Shown: positions 14,238-21,449 of the stretch, piece after piece
How positions within the stretch are numbered: position 1 is the first letter of the stretch
How the letters are laid out: every line of letters starts with the position of its first letter
Assembly (NCBI GenBank): GCA_905208455.1
Contig: CAJLPK010000020.1
Coordinates: 1 to 21,881, forward strand
Length of the DNA: 21,881 nt
Direction of reading: 5' to 3'
Origin: an uncultured Bacillota bacterium
GTDB lineage: Bacteria; Bacillota; Clostridia; Christensenellales; QAND01
The notes under the pieces: model-generated
Told to the model about the DNA's origin: nothing
Databases searched by the model: none
What the model saw: only the letters and a program-made list of their open reading frames with translations
Translations under genes and position numbers: made by a program

Positions 14238-15691
14238 TTACCTTAAAAGAGCTTTCGTTTGCATACCAAAACAGCCGTGAGGGCCCGCAGCTGCGGCAGA
14301 TCAATTTGCAGGTGCAAAAGGGCGAGCTGATTCTTCTGGCGGGGCAAAGCGGGTGCGGCAAAACCACCCTGACCCGGATTCTCAACGGGCTCTGCCCCCA
14401 GTTCTATCCAGGGAACCTCACGGGCAGCTATCGGCTGGATGGGCAGGACGCCCTCAAAATGCCGGTCCATCAGCTAGGAACCGTAGTGGGAAGTGTCTTT
14501 CAAGACCCACGCAGCCAGTTCTTTACCACCAACACAACCGATGAAATCGCGCTCGGGATGGAAAATATCCCGTTGGAGCGCCAGGTCATGCAGGCGCGGG
14601 TCAAGGCGGTGTGTGCGCAGATGCACATCGAAGGGCTGCTGGAGCGTACGATTTTTCCGCTGTCCAGCGGGGAAAAGCAGTTGATTGCGATTGCGTCCGT
14701 TTGCGCCATGGAGCCCAAGGTCATCGTCATGGACGAGCCCTCCGCCAATCTGGACAGCGACGCGGCCATGCGCCTGGGCGCGCTGCTGCACCGGCTAAAG
14801 CAGGCGGGGCATACGATTGTGCTGTCGGAGCACCGCTTCCATTATGTCCGCGATTCCTTTGACCGGCTCGTTTTCATGGAAAAGGGGGCGATTTCCGCCA
14901 TTTACAGCCATGACGAGGCGCTGGGGCTTTCCCGTGAACAGCTAACGAGCATGGGGCTGCGCCCTTTTGACGCGCCGGCGTTTCAGGCGGGCGGCGCCTT
15001 TTTGCCAAAGCCGGAGGACGCCCTGCAGGTCTCCGAGGTTTCCTGTATGCGGGACGGCCGGCAGATTTTAGAGGAAATATCCTTTTCTGCGCAAAGCGGC
15101 CGCATCCTTGCCATTGCAGGCCCGAACGGCGCGGGAAAATCCACACTGTGCCGGACGATTACCGGATTGTACCGGGCGATGGGAACCGTCCAAATCGACG
15201 GGGCGTACCTGAAGCGAAAACGGCGGACACAGCGTTCCTTTTTTGTGCAGCAGGATTCGGATTACCAGCTTTATGCCCCGACGGTGCTGGACGAGTTTTG
15301 CATTGGGCAAAAGGAAACCCCGGCGCTGAAGGAGGCGGCGCGGGGCCGGTTAAAGGAAATGGGCCTGGAGCGTTTGCAAAGCCGCCATCCCGCCTCCCTT
15401 TCCGGCGGGCAAAAGCAACGGCTGCTGCTGGCGCTTGCCGCGGCCAGCGGGAGAAGCCTTCTGGTATTCGATGAGCCCACCAGCGGCTTGGACGGGTACA
15501 ACATGCGCCTGACCGTCAGGCTCTTCCAGCGGCTGGCCAAGGAAGGCCGGTGTATCCTGCTGATTACACACGATATGGACTTGATTGCCGAGGCGGCGGA
15601 CTGCGTGCTCTATCTCGAACAAGGGAAAATCAGCTACCACCGGAATGTGCTGCGGCCCGCGGAAGGAAAGGGGGCAGGGGGATGCTGCTAA
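14234..15691 (+). CDS. Double-domain ECF ATPase (EcfA-EcfA' fusion)
   Basis: The 485-residue protein holds two complete ABC ATPase domains. Domain 1 has Walker A GQSGCGKTT (37-45), signature LSSGEKQL (143-150), Walker B VIVMDEPSANLD and a switch His in LSEHR. Domain 2 has GPNGAGKST (296-304), LSGGQKQR (389-396), LLVFDEPTSGLD and LITHD. It therefore supplies both nucleotide-binding halves for EcfT in one chain. The first signature has Ser for the usual Gly (LSSGE), a known tolerated variant. The start is GTG 14234, overlapping the ecfT stop; a GAGCGAGGTGG stretch acts as ribosome binding site. Its end overlaps the DtxR-family gene by 10 bases. Confidence 0.9.
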   Translation: MITLKELSFAYQNSREGPQLRQINLQVQKGELILLAGQSGCGKTTLTRILNGLCPQFYPGNLTGSYRLDGQDALKMPVHQLGTVVGSVFQDPRSQFFTTNTTDEIALGMENIPLERQVMQARVKAVCAQMHIEGLLERTIFPLSSGEKQLIAIASVCAMEPKVIVMDEPSANLDSDAAMRLGALLHRLKQAGHTIVLSEHRFHYVRDSFDRLVFMEKGAISAIYSHDEALGLSREQLTSMGLRPFDAPAFQAGGAFLPKPEDALQVSEVSCMRDGRQILEEISFSAQSGRILAIAGPNGAGKSTLCRTITGLYRAMGTVQIDGAYLKRKRRTQRSFFVQQDSDYQLYAPTVLDEFCIGQKETPALKEAARGRLKEMGLERLQSRHPASLSGGQKQRLLLALAAASGRSLLVFDEPTSGLDGYNMRLTVRLFQRLAKEGRCILLITHDMDLIAEAADCVLYLEQGKISYHRNVLRPAEGKGAGGCC

Positions 15692-16044
15692 CGGCGTCTA
15701 TGGAAAATTATTTGAAAGCGGTCTATCTGCTCAAACGAAGCTGCGAAACGGTGCGCTGCGTGGACATTGCCCGCAGGATGGGGGTCAGCCTGCCTTCCGT
15801 GAGCCGGGCCGTGAAGGAGCTGTCGAAAAGGAAGCACTTGACGCGCGGCCCCGACGGCTCTATCTCATTGACGGCCTCAGGAGAAAGAATCGCCGAGGCG
15901 CTTTGCGAGCGCCATACCTTTTTCACCGAAACGCTGATCGAGGCAGGGGTGGACCCCCAAACCGCGTCCAAGGAGGCCTGCCGGATGGAACACGGCGTCA
16001 GCGAGGCATCGTTCCGAAAGCTGAGGGAGGCGGCCAAACGCTGA
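15682..16044 (+). CDS. DtxR/MntR-family metal-dependent repressor
   Basis: The 120-residue protein has an N-terminal winged helix with SMENYLKAVYLL and the helix-turn-helix VRCVDIARRMGVSLPSVSRA (about 24-43), followed by a dimer/metal-binding helix region. Probable metal ligands are the His and Glu of RHTFFTE and the C-R-M-E-H cluster, matching the Cys-x-x-Glu-His site of DtxR/IdeR. There is no C-terminal SH3-like domain, as in short MntR-type members. It is the last gene of the ABC/ECF operon, overlapping the ATPase gene by 10 bases, with GGGGGCAGGGG upstream. It most likely represses the operon when metal is sufficient; the three RGTTA-N8-TAACY dyads are candidate targets. Which metal is sensed cannot be read from the sequence. 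Confidence 0.88.
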   Translation: MLLTASMENYLKAVYLLKRSCETVRCVDIARRMGVSLPSVSRAVKELSKRKHLTRGPDGSISLTASGERIAEALCERHTFFTETLIEAGVDPQTASKEACRMEHGVSEASFRKLREAAKR

Positions 16045-16131
16045 GGGGCGGAGGCTTGCAAAAGGGAGCGCGGGCTCAGCGAAAATCATTTCAAAAGCGG
16101 AAGGCGAGGAAGGCATAAAGCAAGAAGGGAG

Positions 16132-16155
16132 ACAAGCCCGTAAGGCTGTTTTTTG
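16132..16155 (+). terminator. Weak intrinsic terminator after the operon
   Basis: A short stem around AGCC/GGCT, with imperfect outer pairs, loop CGTAA, is followed by GTTTTTT. It lies about 90 bases after the DtxR stop. The remaining intergenic sequence to 16318 becomes AT-rich. Confidence 0.45.
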
Positions 16156-16318
16156 GAAAATCCCATTTTTTTGTTTTAGGAGAGCAGCCAGCGATGATCT
16201 TTACGGCAATCCGGAATGCAGCCTGCATAAAGCGATATAATGGCGGAAAACACTGCTTTTGCGATAATATTCTGATAAAATTAGGATAAAATAAATGATA
16301 TGAAAGGAGCGCTTGAAC

Positions 16319-16578
16319 ATGGTACAGATCCGTCCTGTTTCCGACCTAAGAAATAATTTCCGGAGATCGAAACCATTGTAAATAGTGGAAGCCCTGTTTA
16401 TCTTACAAAAAATGGGTATGGCGCAATGGTTGTATTGAGCTTGCAAGAATACGAGAACCTGATAGGTAACATTGAAATAAAACTGGAGGAAGCTGACAGA
16501 CAGGCGGAAAAGACAGAGGAAAGGCTTGCCCACAAAACGGTTTTCAGGCATGCAAGGAGTGCTGTACATGGGAAATAA
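16319..16578 (+). pseudogene. Frameshifted Phd/YefM-type antitoxin
   Basis: ATG 16319, after AAAGGAGC, opens with MVQIRPVSDLRNNF but the frame then stops at about 16379. Reading one base back from 16360 restores the typical Phd/YefM continuation PEIETIVNSGSPVYLTKNGY, then GAMVVLSLQEYENL, to a stop at 16576-16578. One base is missing around 16357-16361 (TTTCCG expected where TTCCG is found). The intact product would be about 87 residues: an N-terminal DNA-binding antitoxin domain and a C-terminal toxin-neutralising tail. The restored end overlaps the toxin start by 11 bases, normal for such operons. A real mutation or a sequencing error would look the same; decay of the adjacent toxin favours mutation. 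Confidence 0.8.
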
Positions 16579-16870
16579 ATCCTATCAGCTTAGGTATTTG
16601 CCGATATTTGAGCAGGATTGAATCAGCGCGGCGAATGACATTGCCAATGTTTTGAGGAATGAGACCGCAGCGCTACGTCTGATGGATGAGATAGAAGCTG
16701 CCATTGTGGAAAGGCTGCACAATCCTGTTGCTTTTGAACCATACCGTTCCAAGAAAAAACGTGATCATCTATACGATCGGATTTACGTAAGAAATGATGT
16801 GGTGCTCGATGATGTGATGGAAGTACGCCGTCTGATATACGGCGCAAGAGATACAGACAGACATTTATAA
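16568..16870 (+). pseudogene. RelE/ParE-type toxin, broken by an internal stop
   Basis: The frame from ATG 16568 gives MGNKSYQLRYLPIFEQD and then a TGA at 16619-16621, where relatives usually have Trp or Leu. In the same frame it continues ISAANDIANVLRN, ETAALRLMDEIEAAI, then EPYRSKKKRDHLYDRIYVRN and DDVMEVRRLIYGARD, to a stop at 16868-16870. These blocks match the RelE/ParE plasmid-stabilisation toxin fold. Between RIYVRN and VVLDDVMEV about six residues normally forming the central strand appear missing. Two lesions in the toxin plus a frameshift in its antitoxin mean that the module is dead. Confidence 0.8.
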
Positions 16871-17218
16871 CGGAATCAAGAAAACCAACAACGAGGAAGC
16901 CCCCCCAAAAAGTGAAATAGGAGTGAAGCAGCAAAAAAGGACGAGTGAAGTAGCGAGTGAAATAGCACGGCATTTTATCCAGCTTTTCTCTACCTTCTTT
17001 TTTAGGCGTTTGCAAAAGCAAGAGCTTTCAGGCATCAAAAAAGCCCGAAAACTCGGCGTTTTCAGGCTTGTTGGCAGCGTACTGCGCAAATGTGAATTGC
17101 AAAAGCTGGGAGCGACAGTGAGCCGTTGAGAGGGCGTTTACAAGCAAGCGCAGCGCATTTTAGCGCGTGATATGCTGCCACGACAGATGCTGTTTATACA
17201 ATGCGCGGATTGCGGTGC
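16871..17218. other. AT-richer remnant sequence
   Basis: No credible gene is seen. The interval holds four copies of a short AGTGAARYAG-like repeat (16911-16965) and a hairpin of terminator type (AAGCCCGAAAAC/GTTTTCAGGCTT, about 17041-17067). With the dead toxin-antitoxin pair and the tRNA genes on its other side, it probably is leftover DNA of an integrated element. Confidence 0.45.
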
Positions 17219-17410
17219 TTACTCTGAAACGTTGTCCAGAGAATCCTCATTGTCGTCAGGGCCGGAAATAAACATTTCCTCCGTGGTCTGCTGCGCCAGC
17301 TTCAGCTTTTCGGTAATGTCAACCAACGCATTGGTGGTTGCTTCCAGCGCATCAACAGCAGTGGCCATGCGCCCCGCCAAGTGATAATACATAGCCTTAT
17401 AGTCTGGCAT
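17219..17410 (-). CDS. Small mobile-element-type protein, 63 aa
   Basis: The protein starts MPDYKAMYYHLAGRMATAVD, is mostly helical (coiled-coil-like LEATTNALVDITEKLKLAQQ) and ends in an acidic tail. Small proteins beginning MPDYK.MY..L and ending in EE.(Y/F)I are, as I recall, frequent in prophages and mobile elements of gut Clostridia; no function is known to me. ATG 17410 is preceded by TAGGAGGGAT and preferred to the longer frame from 17458, which would include the tRNA-side palindrome. It lies downstream of two tRNA-Ser genes on the same strand and may be co-transcribed with them if the palindrome at 17436-17473 does not stop all transcripts. Confidence 0.65.
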   Translation of the reverse strand: MPDYKAMYYHLAGRMATAVDALEATTNALVDITEKLKLAQQTTEEMFISGPDDNEDSLDNVSE

Positions 17411-17435
17411 ACAGATCCCTCCTAAACGAATTTTG

Positions 17436-17473
17436 AACAATGGGCACTGCTTGATCAAGCAGTGCCCATTGTT
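17436..17473. terminator. Perfect 38-bp palindrome after tRNA-Ser
   Basis: The arm AACAATGGGCACTGCTTGA (17436-17454) is followed without spacer by its exact reverse complement (17455-17473). It is four bases beyond the encoded CCA of tRNA-Ser(GCT) and may fold as its terminator, though the T-tract on the minus strand is poor. A protein-binding or cleavage site is an alternative. Confidence 0.6.
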
Positions 17474-17476
17474 GTT

Positions 17477-17570
17477 TGGCGGAGAAGGAGGGATTCGAAC
17501 CCTCGCGCCGGTACACCCGACCTACTCCCTTAGCAGGGGAGCCCCTTCAGCCAAACTTGGGTACTTCTCC
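17477..17570 (-). tRNA. tRNA-Ser (GCT)
   Basis: On the minus strand the acceptor stem GGAGAAG pairs with CTTCTCC, followed by G and an encoded CCA (17477-17479). The anticodon arm is CTCCC-CTGCTAA-GGGAG, anticodon GCT (reads AGC/AGT serine codons). A long variable arm and the T-loop GGTTCGAATCC are present, as expected for serine tRNA. Confidence 0.95.
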
Positions 17571-17597
17571 AGGCTGCATAAAATCCCATTGGAATGC

Positions 17598-17686
17598 TGG
17601 CGGAGAGAGAGGGATTCGAACCCCCGGTGCCTCTCGGCATCACTGGTTTTCAAGACCAGCGCCATCAACCGCTCGGCCATCTCTCC
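17598..17686 (-). tRNA. tRNA-Ser (TGA)
   Basis: On the minus strand the acceptor stem GGAGAGA pairs with TCTCTCC, with G and encoded CCA (17598-17600). The anticodon arm is CTGGT-CTTGAAA-ACCAG, anticodon TGA (reads UCN codons, mainly UCA). The long variable arm GATGCCGAGAGGCACC and the T-loop GGTTCGAATCC mark it as tRNA-Ser. It is the first of the two tRNAs downstream of a strong promoter. Confidence 0.95.
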
Positions 17687-17702
17687 AATAGAATGCCCTG
17701 AA

Positions 17703-17731
17703 AGTATACCAAACATTCGCCAAAGAGTCAA
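17703..17731 (-). promoter_or_regulatory. tRNA-Ser promoter
   Basis: On the minus strand: -35 TTGACT (17726-17731), 17-base spacer, -10 TATACT (17703-17708). Transcription would start about ten bases before tRNA-Ser(TGA), fitting a short 5' leader. Confidence 0.8.
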
Positions 17732-17785
17732 TGAAGAATCGGAAATTTTCAGGGCAAGGGGGTTGGGACTGCACAGCCCGGCGTT

Positions 17786-19195
17786 TTACCAGGGCTCTAT
17801 GGCCAGCGCGCGGATGGCATGGGCGATGATTTGCGCGTTTTTCACCAATTCGTCGATGACGATGTATTCATCCGCCATGTGCGCCGTGGCGGGCGTATCG
17901 GGAAATTCCATGCCAAAGGCCACCGCCCGGCCCGGCAGCTTGCGCGCGTAGGTGCCGCCGCCAATGGCCATGCAGTAGGCGGGCAGGCCGGTCTGCTCGG
18001 CATAGACGCGCAGCAGCTTTTGCACCAGCGGAGAATCCTCCGGCACATGATGCGGCTTTTGGCCTTGCTCGGCCGTTAGGGCAAACCCGCTGCCCGCAAA
18101 CGCGCGGGATAGCTGCGTTAGGATGGCGTCCTGGCTGGTGCACAGCGGATAACGGAAATCCAGCGTAAAGCCCACGCCGCTTTCGTCGGCACTCAAAAGG
18201 CCGAGGTTGCAGGTCAGTGCGCCGGACAATGCATCGCGGCACGCCACGCCGAGGGAGGCTCCGTCGGCTTCGTCGCAGATCAGGCGCGATAGGGCCTTGA
18301 CGGCGTTTTCCCGCGGCGCATCCGCAAGCGGCAGACAGGCGAGCACACGCAGCAGCAGGCTGGCGGCATTGCGCCCTTTTTCCGGCGTGGAGGCATGGCC
18401 CACAACGCCGTCGCAGGCCAGCGTGGCGGTATGCCCGTCGATGGACAGGTGCACGCGCGCCTTGTCCTCCAAGCCGAGCGCAGCGCTGCCAAGCGCCTTT
18501 GTAAGCGCGTCCGGGTCAGGCGCAAAGAGGACGGCCTCCGCCCTGCCGGGGATCACGTTGGGGCGCTGCCCGGCGGAGATGGACACCACCCGCAGCCCCT
18601 CTGCGGACACGGGCGCGGCGCAGCGCCCCGCCACATTCAGCAGCCCTTTTTCCAGGTTGATCAAAGGATAGCTGGCGTCTGGGGAAAAGCCGTAGTCCGG
18701 TGCGTGCTCGGCTTCCAGGTAATGGTCGATACACGTCATCCCCGTTTCCTCGCTGCAGCCCAAAATCAGGCGCACGCGCTTGTGAAACTGCGCTTGCTCG
18801 GGCAGCAGGGCGCGCATGGCGTACAGCGCGGCGATGACCCCGCCCTTGTTGTCCTGGCTGCCCCGGCCGTAGACCCGGCCGTTTTGCACCGTGCCCTCAA
18901 ACGGCGGCAGGGTCCACCCGTCGCCCGGCGGCACCACGTCGAGATGCACGAGAATGCCGATCTCCTCTTCGCCCTGGCCCATCTCGATATAGCCGGCGTA
19001 GCCGTCCACATCCTTTGTCCGCGTAAAGCCCAGGCTTTTGGCCAGCGCCAGCGTGTGCAAAAGGCAGTCGTGCATGGCGGCGCCAAACGGCCGGCCCGGC
19101 AGCGCGGGCGCCTCCAGGCTGGGCAGGGAGATCAGCCTGCAAAGCTGAGAAACCATTTCCTCCTTGTAGGAGGCTACAACGTCGTTGAGCTGCAT
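17786..19195 (-). CDS. M20-family dipeptidase, PepV-like
   Basis: The 469-residue protein shows the dizinc ligands of PepV/Sapep dipeptidases: H84 and D86 in VHLDVVP, bridging D115 in GRGSQDNKGG, E149/E150 in GCSEETGM, D173 in FSPDASYP and a C-terminal H439 in TAHMADE. The loop AIGGGTYARKLPG is the usual family motif near the C-terminus. The length agrees with PepV (about 470). It acts in the cytoplasm, splitting dipeptides after peptide uptake. ATG 19195 follows GGAGGG. Promoter TTGACG-N18-TATCAT (19225-19254, minus strand) lies in the intergenic region shared with divergent radC. No terminator is obvious before the tRNA promoter. Confidence 0.93.
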   Translation of the reverse strand: MQLNDVVASYKEEMVSQLCRLISLPSLEAPALPGRPFGAAMHDCLLHTLALAKSLGFTRTKDVDGYAGYIEMGQGEEEIGILVHLDVVPPGDGWTLPPFEGTVQNGRVYGRGSQDNKGGVIAALYAMRALLPEQAQFHKRVRLILGCSEETGMTCIDHYLEAEHAPDYGFSPDASYPLINLEKGLLNVAGRCAAPVSAEGLRVVSISAGQRPNVIPGRAEAVLFAPDPDALTKALGSAALGLEDKARVHLSIDGHTATLACDGVVGHASTPEKGRNAASLLLRVLACLPLADAPRENAVKALSRLICDEADGASLGVACRDALSGALTCNLGLLSADESGVGFTLDFRYPLCTSQDAILTQLSRAFAGSGFALTAEQGQKPHHVPEDSPLVQKLLRVYAEQTGLPAYCMAIGGGTYARKLPGRAVAFGMEFPDTPATAHMADEYIVIDELVKNAQIIAHAIRALAIEPW

Positions 19196-19224
19196 CGTAA
19201 TTCCCTCCGTTTCCTATTACCTGT

Positions 19225-19254
19225 ATGATACTGTTTGCACAGCGCCGCCGTCAA
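19225..19254 (-). promoter_or_regulatory. Probable promoter of the PepV-like gene
   Basis: On the minus strand: -35 TTGACG (19249-19254), 18-base spacer, -10 TATCAT (19225-19230), about 30 bases before the start codon at 19195. Confidence 0.6.
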
Positions 19255-19350
19255 TGGACAGGCCGCCAAAAAAATGGCGAAACGAGCCGAATTATGGTAA
19301 AATAAGAAAAATCCGGCGGGCTGCGCGCCCGCCCTGCAGAAAGGCGAACG

Positions 19351-20091
19351 ATGACGACAACGCCAAAACATCCCCATAGCGGGCATAGAGCGCGGCTGCG
19401 GCAGCGGGCCCGGGAGGCCGGGCTGGAGGGCCTGGCCGACCACGAGGTGCTGGAGCTTTTGCTGACCTACGCCATCCCCAGGGTGGATACCAACCGCACG
19501 GCGCACCGGCTGATCCATACGTTCGGCTCGCTGTCCGGCGTATTGGAGGCCAGGTATGAGGACCTAAAGCGGGTAGAGGGCGTGGGGGAAAACGCCGCCA
19601 CGCTGCTCACGCTGTTTCCCTCGCTGGCGCGGCGGTACCTTTTGAGCCGCAGCGGGGCAAAGCCGCTGTTGAATACCTCGGAGCGTGCGGGCGCATACGG
19701 GCAGGCGCTGTTTGCGGACTGCCGCGTGGAAACGATGTACCTGCTGTGCCTGGATGTAAAATGCCGCCTGCTGCAGGCGGTAAAGCTGGCGGAGGGCACC
19801 ATCGACCGCGTGCCGGTGCAAAACCGGGAGATCATCCGCACCGTGCTGAGCACGCAGGCGAAAAACGTGCTGATGATGCACAACCACCCTTCCGGCTCGC
19901 TGCGCCCCACGGCAGAGGATATCGACCTGACGCGCCGCGTGATGCATGCGCTGGAAAGCATCGAGGTGCTGCTGGTGGATCATCTCATCATCGGAACAGA
20001 CGGGTATTTCAGCTTTATGAACAACCAAATCGGCGGCGCCGGCGCAAAGCCGCGTCCCGCGCTGATGTATGCCGCGGAGGATGAGCTTTAG
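19351..20091 (+). CDS. radC: RadC-family JAB/MPN+ protein
   Basis: The 246-residue protein has an N-terminal helix-hairpin-helix region (about 60-82, with EGVGENAATLL) and a C-terminal MPN+/JAB domain with the metal-site signature MHNHPSG (H177, H179), D190 and candidate catalytic E127 in VETMY. This is the chromosomal RadC (UPF0758) architecture and length. Despite its name, a direct role in DNA repair is not established; the domain looks like a metalloprotease or a nuclease-associated fold. The ATG at 19351 has only a modest AAAGGCG upstream. It is divergent from the PepV-like gene and followed by a hairpin-rich repeat. Confidence 0.92.
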   Translation: MTTTPKHPHSGHRARLRQRAREAGLEGLADHEVLELLLTYAIPRVDTNRTAHRLIHTFGSLSGVLEARYEDLKRVEGVGENAATLLTLFPSLARRYLLSRSGAKPLLNTSERAGAYGQALFADCRVETMYLLCLDVKCRLLQAVKLAEGTIDRVPVQNREIIRTVLSTQAKNVLMMHNHPSGSLRPTAEDIDLTRRVMHALESIEVLLVDHLIIGTDGYFSFMNNQIGGAGAKPRPALMYAAEDEL

Positions 20092-20143
20092 CGGGCTGTG
20101 CCAAGAGCAGAAGGTTATGGCAGGGAACCGGGAGGGGCCGAGG

Positions 20144-20430
20144 GCAGGAAGCTGAGACAGGGCGAGAGAAGAAAGCAAACACCTAGGATGGGGCGAGAGC
20201 AAATACAAGCCACGGCATTTGTTCAGATAACAGTGCATAGAGGAACGGGGAACCTTCCTTTTTTTGCCAAAAGGAAGCGAAAAAGGCGAGGGGGACAGGC
20301 AAGTGTCCCCCTTCACCCCCTCCTGCCCGGGGAGGGTTCTCCCCGGACTCCTCCGAGAGGGGAAGGATTTTACGTTTTTGGCGGGATAATGCTGCTTAGC
20401 CCGCCCGGCCCTATACCGCGCCGGGCTTGT
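20144..20430 (+). repeat. Repeat family B, copy 1 (hairpin-rich)
   Basis: A dispersed noncoding repeat in the gap between radC and the YdcF-like gene. The stretch 20235-20308 is identical, apart from one G, to 21807-21881; upstream similarity begins at GCAGGAAGCTG.GACAGG (20144). It contains successive hairpins: CTTCCTTTT/AAAAGGAAG, GGGGGACA/TGTCCCCC, GGGGAG/CTCCCC, and a GC-rich GCCCGGC/GCCGGGC stem at about 20404-20426. No open frame in it has a credible start or family resemblance. Confidence 0.8.
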
Positions 20431-20471
20431 TACGGTAGGTGCGTAGGCGGGGCGGACTGGACGGCGGCGGA

Positions 20472-21083
20472 ATGGAGATGGGTAAAATCAAATTGGCTTG
20501 GCATAGGTGGGGGCGGCGGCTTTGCCTGGCGGCAGCAGGGCTGCTGGCGCTGGGGTTTTTGGCGCTGTATCTGGCAGTATGGATCAAAAGCAGGGAAGAG
20601 GACGATGCTGTGCCGTCGGACTGCATCGTGGTGCTGGGGGCCAAGGCGCACGGCCTGGAGCCGGGCCGGGTGCTGCGGGCGCGGCTGGATCAGGCGCGGC
20701 AGGCGTATGCGCAGGGCCTGGGCGGCAAGATCCTTGTATGCGGCGGCAAGGGCACGGACGAAACCGTGCCGGAGGCGGAGGCGATGGCGGCGTACCTCAA
20801 AGCGCAGGGTGTGCCGGATGAGGATATTTTGTTGGAGCAGGATAGCAGAAACACCCGCGAGAACCTGCGCTTTGCCAAGCGCATCATGGAGGCAAACGGG
20901 TACCAAACCTGCGTGTTGGTGACCAGCGATTCCCACATGGCACGGGCCAGGCTGCTGGCCAGGCAGGAGGGGCTGTCGGCCACAGGCAGCCGCGCTAAGA
21001 GCGAGGGGCCGGGCGCATGGCTTTCCCGCATGCGGGAATGCTTGAGCTGGATCAAATACGCATTGGGGCTTTCCAGGGGGTAA
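20472..21083 (+). CDS. YdcF-like DUF218 membrane-anchored protein
   Basis: The 203-residue protein has one N-terminal membrane segment (about 16-38) followed by a DUF218 domain. Diagnostic blocks are CIVVLGAKA, RLDQARQAYAQG, ILVCGGKGTDETVPEAEAMA, LEQDSRNTRENLRFAK and VTSDSHMARA. DUF218 proteins include YdcF and SanA/ElyC-type envelope proteins; the domain faces outward and some members act in cell-wall precursor metabolism, but the reaction is not settled. The start is uncertain: ATG 20472 and ATG 20478 are both close to a weak GGCGGCGGA stretch; 20472 is given. The gene is closed by a strong terminator. Confidence 0.85.
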   Translation: MEMGKIKLAWHRWGRRLCLAAAGLLALGFLALYLAVWIKSREEDDAVPSDCIVVLGAKAHGLEPGRVLRARLDQARQAYAQGLGGKILVCGGKGTDETVPEAEAMAAYLKAQGVPDEDILLEQDSRNTRENLRFAKRIMEANGYQTCVLVTSDSHMARARLLARQEGLSATGSRAKSEGPGAWLSRMRECLSWIKYALGLSRG

Positions 21084-21086
21084 ACG

Positions 21087-21113
21087 AAAAGCAGCGAACG
21101 CTTCGCTGCTTTT
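21087..21113. terminator. Bidirectional intrinsic terminator
   Basis: The perfect 12-bp stem AAAAGCAGCGAA/TTCGCTGCTTTT (21087-21098 and 21102-21113) with loop CGC lies between the convergent YdcF-like and XRE genes and overlaps the last codon of the latter. Confidence 0.9.
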
Positions 21114-21345
21114 ATGATTTGGAAAAGGAACCGCTGTCCTCTGTTCTGCCGAATAAATAGTCGATGCTGACATCGTAAAAAACCGCCAAGGCATAGATCA
21201 CGTCGGGCGGCAGGTTCCTTTGGCCTGTTTCGTAATACGAATAGGTTCTTTGGGAGACCCCAATGGCTTGCGCGACCTGTGTTTGGGAAAGATCATGGTC
21301 AACTCTCAAATCGTGGAGCCTCTTGGTCAGCACGGTGCAGTTCAT
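21112..21345 (-). CDS. XRE-family helix-turn-helix regulator
   Basis: The 77-residue protein starts MNCTVLTKRLHDLRVDHDLS and has a Cro/CI-type helix-turn-helix at about residues 20-41 (TQVAQAIGVSQRTYSYYETG), followed by the usual LPPDVIYALAVFYDVSIDYL helix. It is a DNA-binding protein with no sensor domain. The start is uncertain because no strong ribosome binding site is seen; ATG 21345 is chosen as closest to the family start, and a longer frame from 21423 would run through the operator. A large inverted repeat at 21359-21402 just upstream is its likely operator and separates it from the divergent DUF6809-like gene. Confidence 0.82.
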   Translation of the reverse strand: MNCTVLTKRLHDLRVDHDLSQTQVAQAIGVSQRTYSYYETGQRNLPPDVIYALAVFYDVSIDYLFGRTEDSGSFSKS

Positions 21346-21358
21346 GTGCTTATCATAT

Positions 21359-21402
21359 GTAGAATATTTTGTTCTATTGCATTTTAGAACAAAATGGTCT
21401 AC
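21359..21402. promoter_or_regulatory. Inverted-repeat operator of the XRE regulator
   Basis: Inner arms ATTTTGTTCT (21366-21375) and AGAACAAAAT (21386-21395) are perfect, 10 bases apart; outer arms GTAGA and TCTAC (21359-21363 and 21398-21402) extend the dyad. A promoter for the plus-strand gene, TTGCAT (21377-21382)-N17-TACATT (21400-21405), lies inside it, so binding would block transcription. Confidence 0.75.
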
Positions 21403-21449
21403 ATTAAACGGGGAGGACGGCAAAAGTCCGAACGATAGGGGGAAAATCT

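Noticed and set aside
16194..16289. A 31-codon frame with an AGGAGAG stretch upstream of ATG 16194
   Set aside because: No terminator or recognisable sequence, it overlaps the presumed promoter region of the toxin-antitoxin pair, and its composition looks like AT-rich intergenic DNA. A tiny gene is not excluded.
17598..17731. Possible att duplication of the tRNA-Ser 3' end bounding the island
   Set aside because: No second copy of the tRNA 3' segment was found near 16.0-17.2 kb by eye, so integration at the tRNA stays a speculation.
20098..20922. Plus-strand open frame of 274 aa running through repeat B and the YdcF-like gene
   Set aside because: It is Arg/Trp-rich out-of-frame translation of GC-rich DNA, and the overlapping frame encodes a clear DUF218 protein.
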